Shown one piece after another: positions 37,434 to 46,248 of a stretch of 64,000 nt of DNA (the stretch's first letter is position 1; each line of letters opens with the position of its first letter). This stretch comes from Candidatus Paracaedibacteraceae bacterium (GTDB lineage: Bacteria; Pseudomonadota; Alphaproteobacteria; Paracaedibacterales; CAIOTO01): assembly GCA_030694965.1 (NCBI GenBank), contig JAUYTZ010000006.1, forward strand, positions 115,121 through 179,120. Reading direction: 5' to 3'. Position numbers and translations under genes: made by a program. The notes under the pieces were generated by a model that saw only the letters and a program-made list of their open reading frames with translations, was not told where the DNA came from and made no database searches.

Positions 37434-38912
37434 ATGAATTTAAGAAAAATATTATTATTAACATCACTTATTAGTTGTCTAGCAATTCAGCATAATTATA
37501 GCAACGATGATACTCCTGAAGGCCTGTCACCTGAGGGCATTGGACAACCACGCGAAATGAACATGGCTTTTAAAAGCAATAAGTTTAGAACCTCTTTACT
37601 TGTTAAAAATACAACTCAAAATCCTGCTACCCTTTCAGTTCTATTTTGTTGTCACATGAATCCTAAAGATCCGCATTACTCTGAATTTGTTGATAATAGT
37701 GATGCTGCTTATATAATAATTCCCGCAGAAGAATTTTCAGGTATTGATATTGATTCAAACGATACTGATCAAACGCTTTGGCCAAACAGAATTACTCATT
37801 TATCAAAAGAATGCAAATTAGAGCAACATGTCAAATCTAATCCTTCTGAAGAAAATGCTATTTGGCTTTCACGTGAATATACAATTCCCGCACAATCAGA
37901 AATGAAGATTTTCCCTCATCAACTTAGCTATATTTCAGCCCTAAAACTTAATACAGACTCTGCTTTTCTTGCAATGCATGAAATTTATGAATCAAATTGC
38001 GTACTTAAAATTACCGACACGTTACAAAAATCATTCCCTGCTATTATTGGGAGTGTTAATTTTTCAAATATCTTCCATGAAGCACCCAATCACCCATCAA
38101 CAACCTTCTTTAAAGATGTCGTCTGCGCCGAAGAGGACTTCGCACCGCAAGAATATGAGAATAAAGTACAAGATTTCTATAATGCAAATTATAAATCATT
38201 GAATAAAACTAATTTTACGGACCCTCTCTCTATTCCAGCACTTTTACATAATATTCGCTTTGAATCTACACCAATGCCGAATGCTCAAATTCAATTACTC
38301 GCAACAAGCATGAACAGCTTAGATACATGGGAACACATCCTTTGGGTTAACAATTATTCCGAAAGTGCTGAAACGTTAAATAATCGCTTGCACACTTTTG
38401 GCCTAAATCCTTCAATAAATATCCAAATGAAATCCTATAACGAAATAAATTCTGACATGTCAGCGGCCGTGAATGCGTTAATAGAAAAAGGAGATTATAA
38501 GGCCGCAACCAATACTGCAAGTTTTGACATCATCCATAAGCTAGGCGGTGTTTTTCGAGGATCATTTGTAGAAATCCTTCATAATTTAGATCATCATAAT
38601 AGATCCTTTGACTTGTACACATCCCTCGACACAAATATAGAATATATGCCTTCTCCAGATTTATTTGCAGCTGTTCGTGGGCATGAAACCATAAATATTG
38701 CGCGACATGAAACCAATACACCAGGGCCAATAGCTTTTGCGAAGGCATTTATGAAATCTCCAAGTACAGCGCGCGATATCGTCTTAACAACACATTTTTG
38801 TGCAAAATCTGCTCAAAAACTAGCTAGTGCTCCAGATGAAACGATTATACCAAGCTACAGCAATCCTAACTCTAGTATTCGTTTAGAAACGACAGCAATC
38901 AATCATGGTTAA
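37434..38912 (+). CDS. Exported protein with degenerate GT32-type (DXD) glycosyltransferase fold
   Basis: 492 residues with a signal peptide ('ILLLTSLISCLAIQ'). The first ~240 residues are unknown. From about residue 266, 'IPALLHNIRFESTPMP' and then 'LDTWEHILWVNN' follow the GT32/TcdA-type opening 'IPKIIHxIWFGxxPLP...PDYEYILWxDx'. Near residue 352, 'KAATNTASFDIIHKLGG' then 'VFRGSF' lines up without gaps with 'KAAASDLLRYAILYKYGG' then 'IYLDTD'. On that alignment the SD, the Arg and the catalytic DXD are all replaced, DXD by Arg-Gly-Ser. The fold assignment comes from pattern reading and needs a profile search. It may be a pseudoenzyme or a secreted effector. It follows the autotransporter by 85 bases. 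Confidence 0.55.
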   Translation: MNLRKILLLTSLISCLAIQHNYSNDDTPEGLSPEGIGQPREMNMAFKSNKFRTSLLVKNTTQNPATLSVLFCCHMNPKDPHYSEFVDNSDAAYIIIPAEEFSGIDIDSNDTDQTLWPNRITHLSKECKLEQHVKSNPSEENAIWLSREYTIPAQSEMKIFPHQLSYISALKLNTDSAFLAMHEIYESNCVLKITDTLQKSFPAIIGSVNFSNIFHEAPNHPSTTFFKDVVCAEEDFAPQEYENKVQDFYNANYKSLNKTNFTDPLSIPALLHNIRFESTPMPNAQIQLLATSMNSLDTWEHILWVNNYSESAETLNNRLHTFGLNPSINIQMKSYNEINSDMSAAVNALIEKGDYKAATNTASFDIIHKLGGVFRGSFVEILHNLDHHNRSFDLYTSLDTNIEYMPSPDLFAAVRGHETINIARHETNTPGPIAFAKAFMKSPSTARDIVLTTHFCAKSAQKLASAPDETIIPSYSNPNSSIRLETTAINHG

Positions 38913-38929
38913 AAAAATCGCAACTTAAC

Positions 38930-39094
38930 ATGTATATTTTCATCTTCTTCATTTTAACGCTTTGTCAGGCAGAATCTAGCCAGTTTCTGTCTGACACATC
39001 TTTTTTTGAGGCCAATCAATTTATTCAAAAAACACATGAATGCACTGCTATGCTCCAATACAACAGATCAATCACCACATTTATAATTTATTGA
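38930..39094 (+). CDS. Small exported peptide, 54 residues (uncertain)
   Basis: This frame begins 17 bases after the preceding stop. It opens with a signal-peptide-like core 'IFIFFILTLCQAESS' and then a polar stretch with one Cys. No Shine-Dalgarno site is clear, so it may be read by coupling from the upstream gene. No family is known. Confidence 0.3.
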   Translation: MYIFIFFILTLCQAESSQFLSDTSFFEANQFIQKTHECTAMLQYNRSITTFIIY

Positions 39095-39123
39095 ATTATA
39101 AGATTTTACTCGAACCGCAAGTA

Positions 39124-39855
39124 TTACCAATGACGATGATAGCCACCATAACGATGCGGCCCCCAAACACCACCAATAACAACACCTGCACCGTAATAAC
39201 CTGGTCCATAATAAGGTCCGTGTTCTTCGATAATAACAGTCTCAGTACGAGGTGCTGGCGGCGAAACAATAACGGTTTGTGGTTGTGACACGGGCGGAAC
39301 AGGATAAACCGGTTGTGCTGATTGCTGAGGTGATTTTTGCGGCGAAACGGATTGCATTGCTGCCTCTGGGTGGGCAACTAAATTAACAATATATTTACCA
39401 ATATCATCTTTAGCTTCTTTAACTTTAATATCCGACAACTGAACTTTTAAATGCTTTTCATGATTTGGCACATCTTTTGGATAACAATAACTAACAACAT
39501 AAGCGTTTTTCTTAGCATCATAGTTAACTGTTTCCATGACAAGATCAGGACCATTAGCAAACAAGGTTATATCACCTTAAATATATGTCATCGTTGCTGA
39601 TGTTCTTTGACCATCAGCATTTAACATACTTCCCTTTTGTAAAGCTTGAATATCTTCTTTAGTTAAACGTAATTTAGGCGTAATCAACCAACGAACAGCC
39701 TCTGAATGCTTTAAATTTATCATTTCATTGTATGTTAAAGAGGCCATGTGGTCTTCTTTAATTTTATGGGCGGTATTACTTTGCATTGCCCCACCAATTG
39801 CATCAGCATAAATTGGCACGGTCAATAGCAGCACAAGACATACATATTTCATCAT
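39124..39855 (-). pseudogene. Exported Gly/Pro/Tyr-tailed protein split by one in-frame TAA
   Basis: Two adjacent frames are one reading frame with a single TAA at 39577-39579. The first part (39577-39855, 92 residues) has a signal peptide 'YVCLVLLLTVPIYADA' and ends 'SATMTYI'. The reading continues in the same frame with 'GDITLFANGPDLVMETVNYD', runs through a Pro/Gln linker and ends in a Gly/Tyr/His-rich tail 'YYGAGVVIGGVWGPHRYGG'. The next start-like codon is TTG at 39564. A single C-to-T change (CAA to TAA) would explain the break. Alternatives are stop readthrough, re-initiation or a base-call error. The intact product would have about 243 residues; the family is not recognised. Confidence 0.65.
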
Positions 39856-40027
39856 TTATTAATCCTCCATTTTTTTCATTTTAAAACAAAAAATATTAAT
39901 ATTTAATTAAATGAATAACAGGAAAATTAAAGAAATTAAAAATGGATTTTTGCATAAATAAGTTATAGTGCATCACCTATGAATATAAAGCAGGGAAATT
40001 AATAAATTGCTTTGAGGTAAACATACC

Positions 40028-40168
40028 TTAAAATATATGTAAAAAGTATTTTAAAAAAAGATACACAGCAATTATAATTATGGGAGCCACGTAAAGAAAA
40101 AATTTTAATTCTTTCATAAGATTAAATATAGTAACGATTGCAATGCGTACCAATTTTAATATTTCCAT
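40028..40168 (-). CDS. Small membrane protein, 46 residues
   Basis: A frame in an otherwise empty gap. GAGG sits 8 bases before the ATG, a strong ribosome site for this genome. One hydrophobic segment ('LYVAPIIIIAVYLFLKYF') follows a short basic-amphipathic N-terminus. The stop is TAA at 40028-40030. Function is unknown. Confidence 0.45.
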   Translation of the reverse strand: MEILKLVRIAIVTIFNLMKELKFFLYVAPIIIIAVYLFLKYFLHIF

Positions 40169-40204
40169 TTTATTTACCTCTTAAATAACTAATTTTTACT
40201 ATAT

Positions 40205-40873
40205 TCACATCTTTCGCTCTGCTTTGATGTACAGCCCAAGCGCATTACAAATAGGCTCTAAGTCTAAGCACATCAAATGAGGTTTTTCCGCATGCTCACC
40301 GATATTTGCACCGCCAACACCAATGGCACACACACCAGCCGCTTTTGCAGCTGACCAGTCTGCAGGCGTATCACCAATCATCCAAACATCCATCGATGCT
40401 TCTATCCCCAAACGCTCAAGCGCCAATTGTACAGGCGCAGCATTAGGCTTATCATGCACAGCGTCTCCTGCACCAATAACTGACACAAAATGATCTGTTA
40501 ATTGCAAATAATCAACTTCTTTCACAATCAATGCTTTTGTTTTATTACTTACAAGAACTATTGGAATATCCAGATAAACTAAGTGTTTTATCAATTCTTG
40601 CGCAAAAGGAAGTAATTGAATTTGAGCAATATGGTGTTCACGCGCATACGCGTAAAAATCATCTAAAGCCGATCGCCAACTATCTGGAAACATTTTCGGA
40701 AATGCCTCGCGTCCCGATTCATGGCAGCGCTCTTTTACTTGTTCTATTGTCCACGGTGTTAAACTGCGCTTTTCAAAAACAACACGCATCGCCCCGTGAA
40801 TCAACGGCCACGTATCAACAAGCGTGTTATCCCAGTCAAAAAGAACGGCTTTGGGAAAAGTGGAAAGCGGCAT
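40205..40873 (-). CDS. HAD-superfamily phosphatase (Gph-like)
   Basis: 222 residues, HAD subfamily IA. Motif I is 'AVLFDWDNTLVDTW' with both catalytic Asp residues (DWD), motif II is 'PIVLVSNK', the motif III Lys is in 'HDKPNAAPV', and motif IV is 'VWMIGDTPADWSAAKAAG'. A helical cap lies between motifs I and II. It resembles phosphoglycolate phosphatase, but the substrate cannot be fixed from sequence. It is a single gene with no operon partner. Confidence 0.85.
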   Translation of the reverse strand: MPLSTFPKAVLFDWDNTLVDTWPLIHGAMRVVFEKRSLTPWTIEQVKERCHESGREAFPKMFPDSWRSALDDFYAYAREHHIAQIQLLPFAQELIKHLVYLDIPIVLVSNKTKALIVKEVDYLQLTDHFVSVIGAGDAVHDKPNAAPVQLALERLGIEASMDVWMIGDTPADWSAAKAAGVCAIGVGGANIGEHAEKPHLMCLDLEPICNALGLYIKAERKM

Positions 40874-41022
40874 AATGAAACTCCATTAGAAACAAATTAT
40901 ATAGGAAATATACCCTTTTAACGTAAATTTATCTATTTTATCAAAAAAAAATAAAGAATAGGAATAAAAATTTGAGACTTAAGAATAAGGCAACCTACGT
41001 TTAAAACAGCTTTAAAATAGTT

Positions 41023-41517
41023 TTAGTGCTTGCAGCCATGGCTACATTCTGTATGCGGATTGCTATCTTTATCTTCAGCTTTAAATTTAACCACAATTTC
41101 ACCTGCTTTCTTAAAAACAAGCTTAATATCCACTTCTTTAAGCTCAGTCACGCCCGGCTTTAGTCCCATAAGCATTAAATGCTTACCACCTATAACAAAC
41201 TCAACGGACTTAAATTTGCTATCATCCTTTTTACCAGGAATAATAATATCTTTTATTTCTGTCATCTTTTTCACATTTGTTACAGGATCCGTTATGTGGT
41301 CATGCAATTCTATGCGCTCACATGCAACGTTACAGCTAGCCGAAAGTAATTTATCACTCGCGTCATCCATTTGCGTGATTGTAAAATAGGCAGATCCGTT
41401 CGCAGCACCTTTCAATGCACGAAAAGTTGGCTTTGAAATTTCAAACGTACCGACTGTCTTTGTGCATGAGAATGCAGCCGTCAAACTTAAAACGAGTATG
41501 GCAATAATTTTTCTCAT
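41023..41517 (-). CDS. Periplasmic copper chaperone PCu(A)C-like
   Basis: A signal peptide ('IIAILVLSLTAAFSC') is followed by a PCuAC domain (DUF461) of cupredoxin-like fold. The copper motif H-x(n)-M...H-x-M appears as 'ELHDHITD', 'KKMTEIKDI' and 'GGKHLMLMGLKPG'. An extra His/Cys-rich tail 'HTECSHGCKH' may add metal-binding capacity, as in some PCuAC proteins. Such proteins deliver Cu(I) to cytochrome c oxidase. ATG 41517 is used (AAGGA with an 8-base gap); TTG 41523 is too close to that site. Three extra Cys in the core are unusual. Confidence 0.75.
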   Translation of the reverse strand: MRKIIAILVLSLTAAFSCTKTVGTFEISKPTFRALKGAANGSAYFTITQMDDASDKLLSASCNVACERIELHDHITDPVTNVKKMTEIKDIIIPGKKDDSKFKSVEFVIGGKHLMLMGLKPGVTELKEVDIKLVFKKAGEIVVKFKAEDKDSNPHTECSHGCKH

Positions 41518-41644
41518 CAGCAATTCCTTTGCTTTTAGTTATATCTCAGTAATTAAATCATTATAGTCTTTTAAACTATAAAAGCTCAAAAAGAAAATTA
41601 GGTGTACAAAAAATTAAAGGTCCTACACTAAAACACCGAAGGGT

Positions 41645-41706
41645 GGCTCTGTCACATCTGTGAAGGGGTTTTAATAAAGTACGTTACAGCAGCTGCGACA
41701 CAACTC
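41645..41706. mobile_element. Short relic with IS-like inverted ends (about 60 bp)
   Basis: The left end GGCTCTGTCACATCTG and the right end TGCGACACAACTC (read inverted as GAGTTGTGTCGCA) are imperfect inverted repeats. They resemble both the IS6-type end at 63728 (GGCTCTGTCGCA) and the ends of the 44333-44543 element. No coding content. Confidence 0.35.
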
Positions 41707-41726
41707 ATGAATTACTTATTTTAGTT

Positions 41727-42656
41727 TTATTTGTAAAAAAGATTTGTGATACTTGGCCAAAATTCAAAAAAGCTATTTACAATAATCCCTGTTAGAGAAA
41801 GAGTACGATGTTTATCAAATTCTTCTTTATCTTTATAACTAGTATTTTTTATTGTTTCAATAAAATTTAATGGTGTTTGAAACACAAAAAAAGGGCCTGA
41901 CCTAAGATCGAAAATTTGACAATCATAAAGAATTCCAGCCGCATACAAAAGGTTATTGACAGCAGGTGGCTTAACATTAGTGGAAGCAGCTTTAGCCATT
42001 GTCAATATAGGAGCTGTTTCAGTATATTTATCAGCATATTGAGCTATACGCGACTTTTGTCTATCAGAAATATTTTCTGACCACAAATTCTCATAATCTT
42101 TAATACAAAGTATTTTTGCATTAAATCCAACATTTTTAGGAATATCCCAAAATTTTATAACTTGAAAATCTTCGTAAAATTCATCAACTTTTAAAGATAA
42201 CATATTAGGTTTTATTACGGTATGTTCTGCATCTTCATATAAAATATATCTCTTTATTACACAGTGCTGAATACCATTAATTGGATTATTTTCAGCTATC
42301 AATGAAAAACCTTCGCGTAATATTCCATTAAGTGTCAAATGCTCAAAAATTATAACTGCCTCTTTCGTAAGGCTACCACCCATGCAGGCAATTATTCTTA
42401 TATTTTCTTTAGCAACAACAGCTGTATCATTTTTTTTTATTTCTTCTGATGGATTGATTTCTCTGTAATAAAGCCCTCTGGCACTATCATATTTTACTTC
42501 TGCATTATCTAAGTCTGCAGGCAATAACGTTGATAAAACTACAGGCGAACTACCAGCTACAGGAATAAACCCTTCTAAACTCAAGGCGTTTTTTGAAATC
42601 ATCAAACAAAAAATCATACAGAAATAATTTATTATTATTTTTTGATCTTTATCCAT
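41727..42656 (-). CDS. Exported protein sharing an N-terminal 'VKYD' motif with the neighbouring protease
   Basis: 309 residues with a signal peptide ('IIINYFCMIFCLMISKNALS'). No known domain is recognised in the body. Just after the signal, 'AEVKYDSARGLYYREI' closely parallels 'VEVKYDKKRQMFYKEI' in the adjacent serine protease, at a similar distance from the N-terminus and also after a 'P-V/I-A/S-G' stretch. ATG 42656 is chosen over GTG 42665 because AAGGTGA lies 7 bases before it. It is downstream of the protease on the same strand with a 145-base gap, so the two may be co-transcribed. It could be an inhibitor, chaperone or diverged relative of the protease; this is speculation. Confidence 0.6.
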   Translation of the reverse strand: MDKDQKIIINYFCMIFCLMISKNALSLEGFIPVAGSSPVVLSTLLPADLDNAEVKYDSARGLYYREINPSEEIKKNDTAVVAKENIRIIACMGGSLTKEAVIIFEHLTLNGILREGFSLIAENNPINGIQHCVIKRYILYEDAEHTVIKPNMLSLKVDEFYEDFQVIKFWDIPKNVGFNAKILCIKDYENLWSENISDRQKSRIAQYADKYTETAPILTMAKAASTNVKPPAVNNLLYAAGILYDCQIFDLRSGPFFVFQTPLNFIETIKNTSYKDKEEFDKHRTLSLTGIIVNSFFEFWPSITNLFYK

Positions 42657-42801
42657 GATAATCACCTTAATATGGTATTATAAGATTAACTTTATAGTAG
42701 ATGTTTGACAGAAACATACAACAATAAATATTATGTAATTTTCAATTGTATGTTTTAAGTATATAAATTTTCTTAATAGACCACTTCTTGATTTTTAAGT
42801 T

Positions 42802-44181
42802 TCACCTTGATTGAAAGTCATATGTTCGAAAATTTGTATGCGCTGATGTATCCATTAAGGTTTTAAGTTCTTGCATAATTTCATAAGTCATTCTTACACC
42901 GCTATTATATTTATTGTCATAATTTTCTCCCCATCCTGTTGTGTGAACGCCAATGCATTTACGAAGTGTAGTATGTACGGCAGCGCTTCCACTTTGTCCT
43001 TGTGCTGTATCTACAGAATAAAATAATAACTTATCCTTGTAACTATTGTGAACTACTCGGTCATACATAGATTGATAATTAAAACATTTTTTTAAAAAGG
43101 AACCAAAATTACTTTTATTTCCATCATCATTTTCTAAAGGGTAACAAACTACTGGTCCTGTCATTGAATACATGTATTCTCCATTAAAAAGATCACCAGG
43201 GTAGCCACTTATTTCTATTTCTTCAATTTCTGAATTTACTTCATATGCGGCTAAACCCATAAAACCTATACTGTTTCCTATTTCAGCATCAATTTCTATT
43301 AAACCATAATCAAATATTATTTGTTCTTCTGGTGTTCTAGGGAATATATAATGCTCAGGAATATGAACTTTTTTGGCTGAATTCACGGTGTATATTTCCT
43401 TGCCATATTTTCCCGTATAGTATACAACGTCTTCCATAAATCCATGATACGCATAATCGCTAGTACTATGCAGGTAGAGACAATGGGCAGCTGTTAACAC
43501 ATGTTTTTCATTTATTAGTGTGCCGCTACCCATGTATCTCCTTCTATTTATCTTTGTTGGGGATTCCATTGTCAATTTCCCACATGTTAGTTTTTGCTTA
43601 ACGTTCTCCGTAATTTCTATTTTTGAAACTATTTTTCTTCCGTCATATTGGCTTAACAGTAATTCATTAGATCTGTGTTGCTCATTAAGTTTAAATTGCT
43701 GCTTAGATATACTAGCATTACTCGTTGAATCAGTAGTTTTTGAATCGAGTGCAAGAGATAAGTCACTAAAGTTTAAATGATCTAATTGATTAGAAGAAGA
43801 ATTTAAGGGACTATTATCAGAAAAATAGAATGAAGTATCAGTAGAAGATTTTAATGGTGAAGATTCATGAAGAGAAGAATTTAAAGAAGATTTGTAGAAG
43901 CTATCATTAACTGAATCAGCAAACGAAGTATCAATCTCTGAAGTTAGAGAATTTTGTGAACCCTTTATTGAATCTTCTATTTCTTTGTAAAACATCTGCC
44001 TTTTTTTATCATATTTTACTTCTACTGTTTGCTCTGGAATTCTAATATTCATACCAGAGATGGGCAATACATTACACTCATTTAATTGGTCAGATTGGTC
44101 CTCTAAAAAAACTGAAGCTCTTAATTTTTCTTTAAAAAAAAGTAAGCTACAAATTAATAATACTGCACTTCTAAAGTTCAT
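42802..44181 (-). CDS. Exported chymotrypsin-fold serine protease (V8/glutamyl endopeptidase-like)
   Basis: 459 residues counted from ATG 44181, which has GAGG 8 bases before it. After a signal peptide come the shared motif 'VEVKYDKKRQMFYKEI' and a Ser/Asp/Asn-rich linker of about 90 residues. The S1 domain follows. The catalytic His is in 'VLTAAHCLYLHS' (about H233), the Asp in 'IIFDYGLIEI' (about D291) and the Ser in 'AQGQSGSAAV' (about S397). 'ISGYPGDLFNG' and 'IGVHTTGW' fit the V8-like S1B branch. The triad looks complete. The N-terminal ~180 residues may be a propeptide. A secreted virulence or nutritional protease is plausible. Confidence 0.85.
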   Translation of the reverse strand: MNFRSAVLLICSLLFFKEKLRASVFLEDQSDQLNECNVLPISGMNIRIPEQTVEVKYDKKRQMFYKEIEDSIKGSQNSLTSEIDTSFADSVNDSFYKSSLNSSLHESSPLKSSTDTSFYFSDNSPLNSSSNQLDHLNFSDLSLALDSKTTDSTSNASISKQQFKLNEQHRSNELLLSQYDGRKIVSKIEITENVKQKLTCGKLTMESPTKINRRRYMGSGTLINEKHVLTAAHCLYLHSTSDYAYHGFMEDVVYYTGKYGKEIYTVNSAKKVHIPEHYIFPRTPEEQIIFDYGLIEIDAEIGNSIGFMGLAAYEVNSEIEEIEISGYPGDLFNGEYMYSMTGPVVCYPLENDDGNKSNFGSFLKKCFNYQSMYDRVVHNSYKDKLLFYSVDTAQGQSGSAAVHTTLRKCIGVHTTGWGENYDNKYNSGVRMTYEIMQELKTLMDTSAHTNFRTYDFQSR

Positions 44182-44545
44182 TGCGAACCTCATAATCCAT
44201 TACATAACTATATAAAATATAAACAGAAAGCGTATCAATAAAAGTTTAAAATTAAATTGGATTTCTATTTATAGGAGATTATTCAAAATCTAAGGGGTCA
44301 CGCAGCCAATAGTAAATTCTCACTCTCTATATGATTGTGTTGCATCTGTTGAAATCAGGTTCAAATAGCGTTGTTTTGTGATCAAAACAGGAAAAAGCCA
44401 TGATCTCACTTCCTCGGAGCTTTTCAAATATTTTAAAAATTTTTCTTCCTCTCCCAGCGTAATCATGCTTTTCGTTCACATAAAATCAGGTTTTTGATTA
44501 AGTTAGCGTGAATTAGAAGAAATGATGAGTATGCGACACAACCTT
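44182..44545. other. Intergenic gap with a TIR-bounded insert
   Basis: 364 bases between two minus-strand genes. Most of it is the 211-bp element described separately. A 48-codon minus-strand frame (44466 down to 44320, beginning MITLGEEEKFL) crosses the left end of that element, lacks a ribosome site and is not called. Confidence 0.4.
44333..44543. mobile_element. 211-bp element with 13-bp terminal inverted repeats (MITE-like or IS remnant)
   Basis: The left end GATTGTGTTGCAT (44333-44345) matches the inverted right end GGTTGTGTCGCAT (44531-44543) at 11 of 13 positions. No transposase is present. The left end continues as CTGTTGAAA, which parallels the relic at 41645. No clear target duplication is seen. 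It abuts the histidine-kinase stop codon. Confidence 0.45.
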
Positions 44546-46045
44546 TTATCTTGCTTGCTGCAATGGCATTACTATTTTAAAAGTGGTCCCTACATTTTCT
44601 CGCGAAGACACATCAATGAAACCATCATGATTTTCAACAATTCTCTTGCAGAAGTTTAAACCAATTCCGTGTTGACTTCCCTCAGAACGAGAATGAAACT
44701 TTTTAAAAGGCAGGAAAATTTCTTTATGGTATTTCTTAGAAATACCAATGCCATTATCTTTAATTTGAAAGTAAACATATTCATTCTTTTGGGTTGCTGA
44801 AATGTTTATAACTGGTGTTTTTGATGGATCACAAAACTTAATCGCATTATCAATCAAATTTCGAAATAACTGAAGGATTTGCATGCGGTCCGCGTAAATG
44901 TTAAGTGCATCACCATAAGTAATAATAGCTTTTCTTTCTTGAATCTGAGCAGAAAGCATCATTAGAACTTCTTCTACTAATTCTCCAACAGAAAATAAAT
45001 TCATAGAATTGCTATGCATTACGTTTGTAGAATATGCAAGAATGGAATGTATAATCTTATCCATCCGCAACGAACTATCATAAATAATTTTCAAAAAATT
45101 AGATAAATTTTTATTATTTCCAGCAATATAGTCATTAAGAGTCAGCTGAGAGAAAGAATTGATTGTGCGCAAGGGCTCTCTTAACTCATGACAACAAATA
45201 TGAGCAAAACAGTTTAAATCACTATTGAGACTCTTAAGTTTTTCCATAGCATTTTCAAGGTCATTTTTATGAGCTACTAATTCTTTTGTTCTTTTTTTTA
45301 CTTGTTTTTCCAAATATTTAGCTTGTTTATTTAAACATTTTTTGGCTTCGTTAATTTCTGTAACATCTCTGCTGATGCCAACTAGAATTTTATCACCAAC
45401 CTCAGTTTTAAAAACGGCTTTTTTGGTCGAAATGATTCGCTCACCACTAATTTTATTCGTAAACTTTTCTTCATTAACTGTTACTTTTTCAGTTTTAAAT
45501 GTTTTTCGATCAATTTGATAGAAAATGCTGCTTTCTTTTTCAGGGAAAAAATCAGCTGATTTCTTTCCTAAAATCTCTTTTGGAAAGCATCCTACAGATT
45601 TAGCAAAAGCCTCATTCACATACGTATATTGATGCTCTTCATTTTTAACAAAGATAGGATCTGCAACTGTATTAAAAATATTTTCATACATCTTATTTTC
45701 ATTAACAATATTTGTTGTATTAGTCAAAACTATAGAAAACCTAGATTTTCCTAATGGAATCAGATAATAAATGAAATATAAATTTGTTGTTTCTTTACTT
45801 ATTTTGATTTCACTCGAATGTATTTTGTTGTCAAGAATAGCTTGAGCCATATTTTTATTAAATTTTTCCAAGCATTGCTTGCTCATATAATGAAATAAAT
45901 TAACTTCATTTAAGTTAACTAAATTACAAAAAAACTTGTTTCCATAAAGAATATCACCATTTTCTTTGATCACCAAAACAGAAGCCGGTATAATTTTACC
46001 TATAAATCGCCAAAAACTAATATTTTTATACAAATTTTTAAACAT
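44546..46045 (-). CDS. Cytoplasmic PAS-domain histidine kinase (Cph1/bacteriophytochrome-type kinase core)
   Basis: 499 residues with no transmembrane segment. A degenerate PAS domain (~20-110) is followed by a typical PAS (~118-235, 'ADPIFVKNEEHQYTYVNEAF', ending 'GISRDVTEINEA'), a coiled coil (~236-275) and the kinase core. The phosphoacceptor is H286 in 'CHELREPLRTI', the type found with Rcp1-like receivers. The N box is 'NLIDNAIKF', the G1 box 'DNGIGI' and the G2 box 'HGIGLNFCKRIVE'. The core looks active. The Rcp1-like receiver encoded at 47500 is the natural partner, although three genes on the opposite strand lie between. Confidence 0.85.
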   Translation of the reverse strand: MFKNLYKNISFWRFIGKIIPASVLVIKENGDILYGNKFFCNLVNLNEVNLFHYMSKQCLEKFNKNMAQAILDNKIHSSEIKISKETTNLYFIYYLIPLGKSRFSIVLTNTTNIVNENKMYENIFNTVADPIFVKNEEHQYTYVNEAFAKSVGCFPKEILGKKSADFFPEKESSIFYQIDRKTFKTEKVTVNEEKFTNKISGERIISTKKAVFKTEVGDKILVGISRDVTEINEAKKCLNKQAKYLEKQVKKRTKELVAHKNDLENAMEKLKSLNSDLNCFAHICCHELREPLRTINSFSQLTLNDYIAGNNKNLSNFLKIIYDSSLRMDKIIHSILAYSTNVMHSNSMNLFSVGELVEEVLMMLSAQIQERKAIITYGDALNIYADRMQILQLFRNLIDNAIKFCDPSKTPVINISATQKNEYVYFQIKDNGIGISKKYHKEIFLPFKKFHSRSEGSQHGIGLNFCKRIVENHDGFIDVSSRENVGTTFKIVMPLQQAR

Positions 46046-46248
46046 AAAATAATTATTCTTTTCTTTATTTTTGATGATTATTTATAGAGAAAAAATAATT
46101 AAAAAACAACAATTAATCCAGATTGATTAAACAGGAAAATTCTTATTTATTAAAATTTTATTTTTATCTTTTAGCATTTTTTATTACTATTTTAAAGTTG
46201 CAGCTCTTATTTATTTTCAACTAAATATATTAATTTTCATTAGACCAC

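Noticed and set aside
44320..44466. 48-codon minus-strand frame (MITLGEEEKFL...)
   Set aside because: It crosses the end of a TIR-bounded insert and lacks a ribosome site; probably chance or a transposase scrap.
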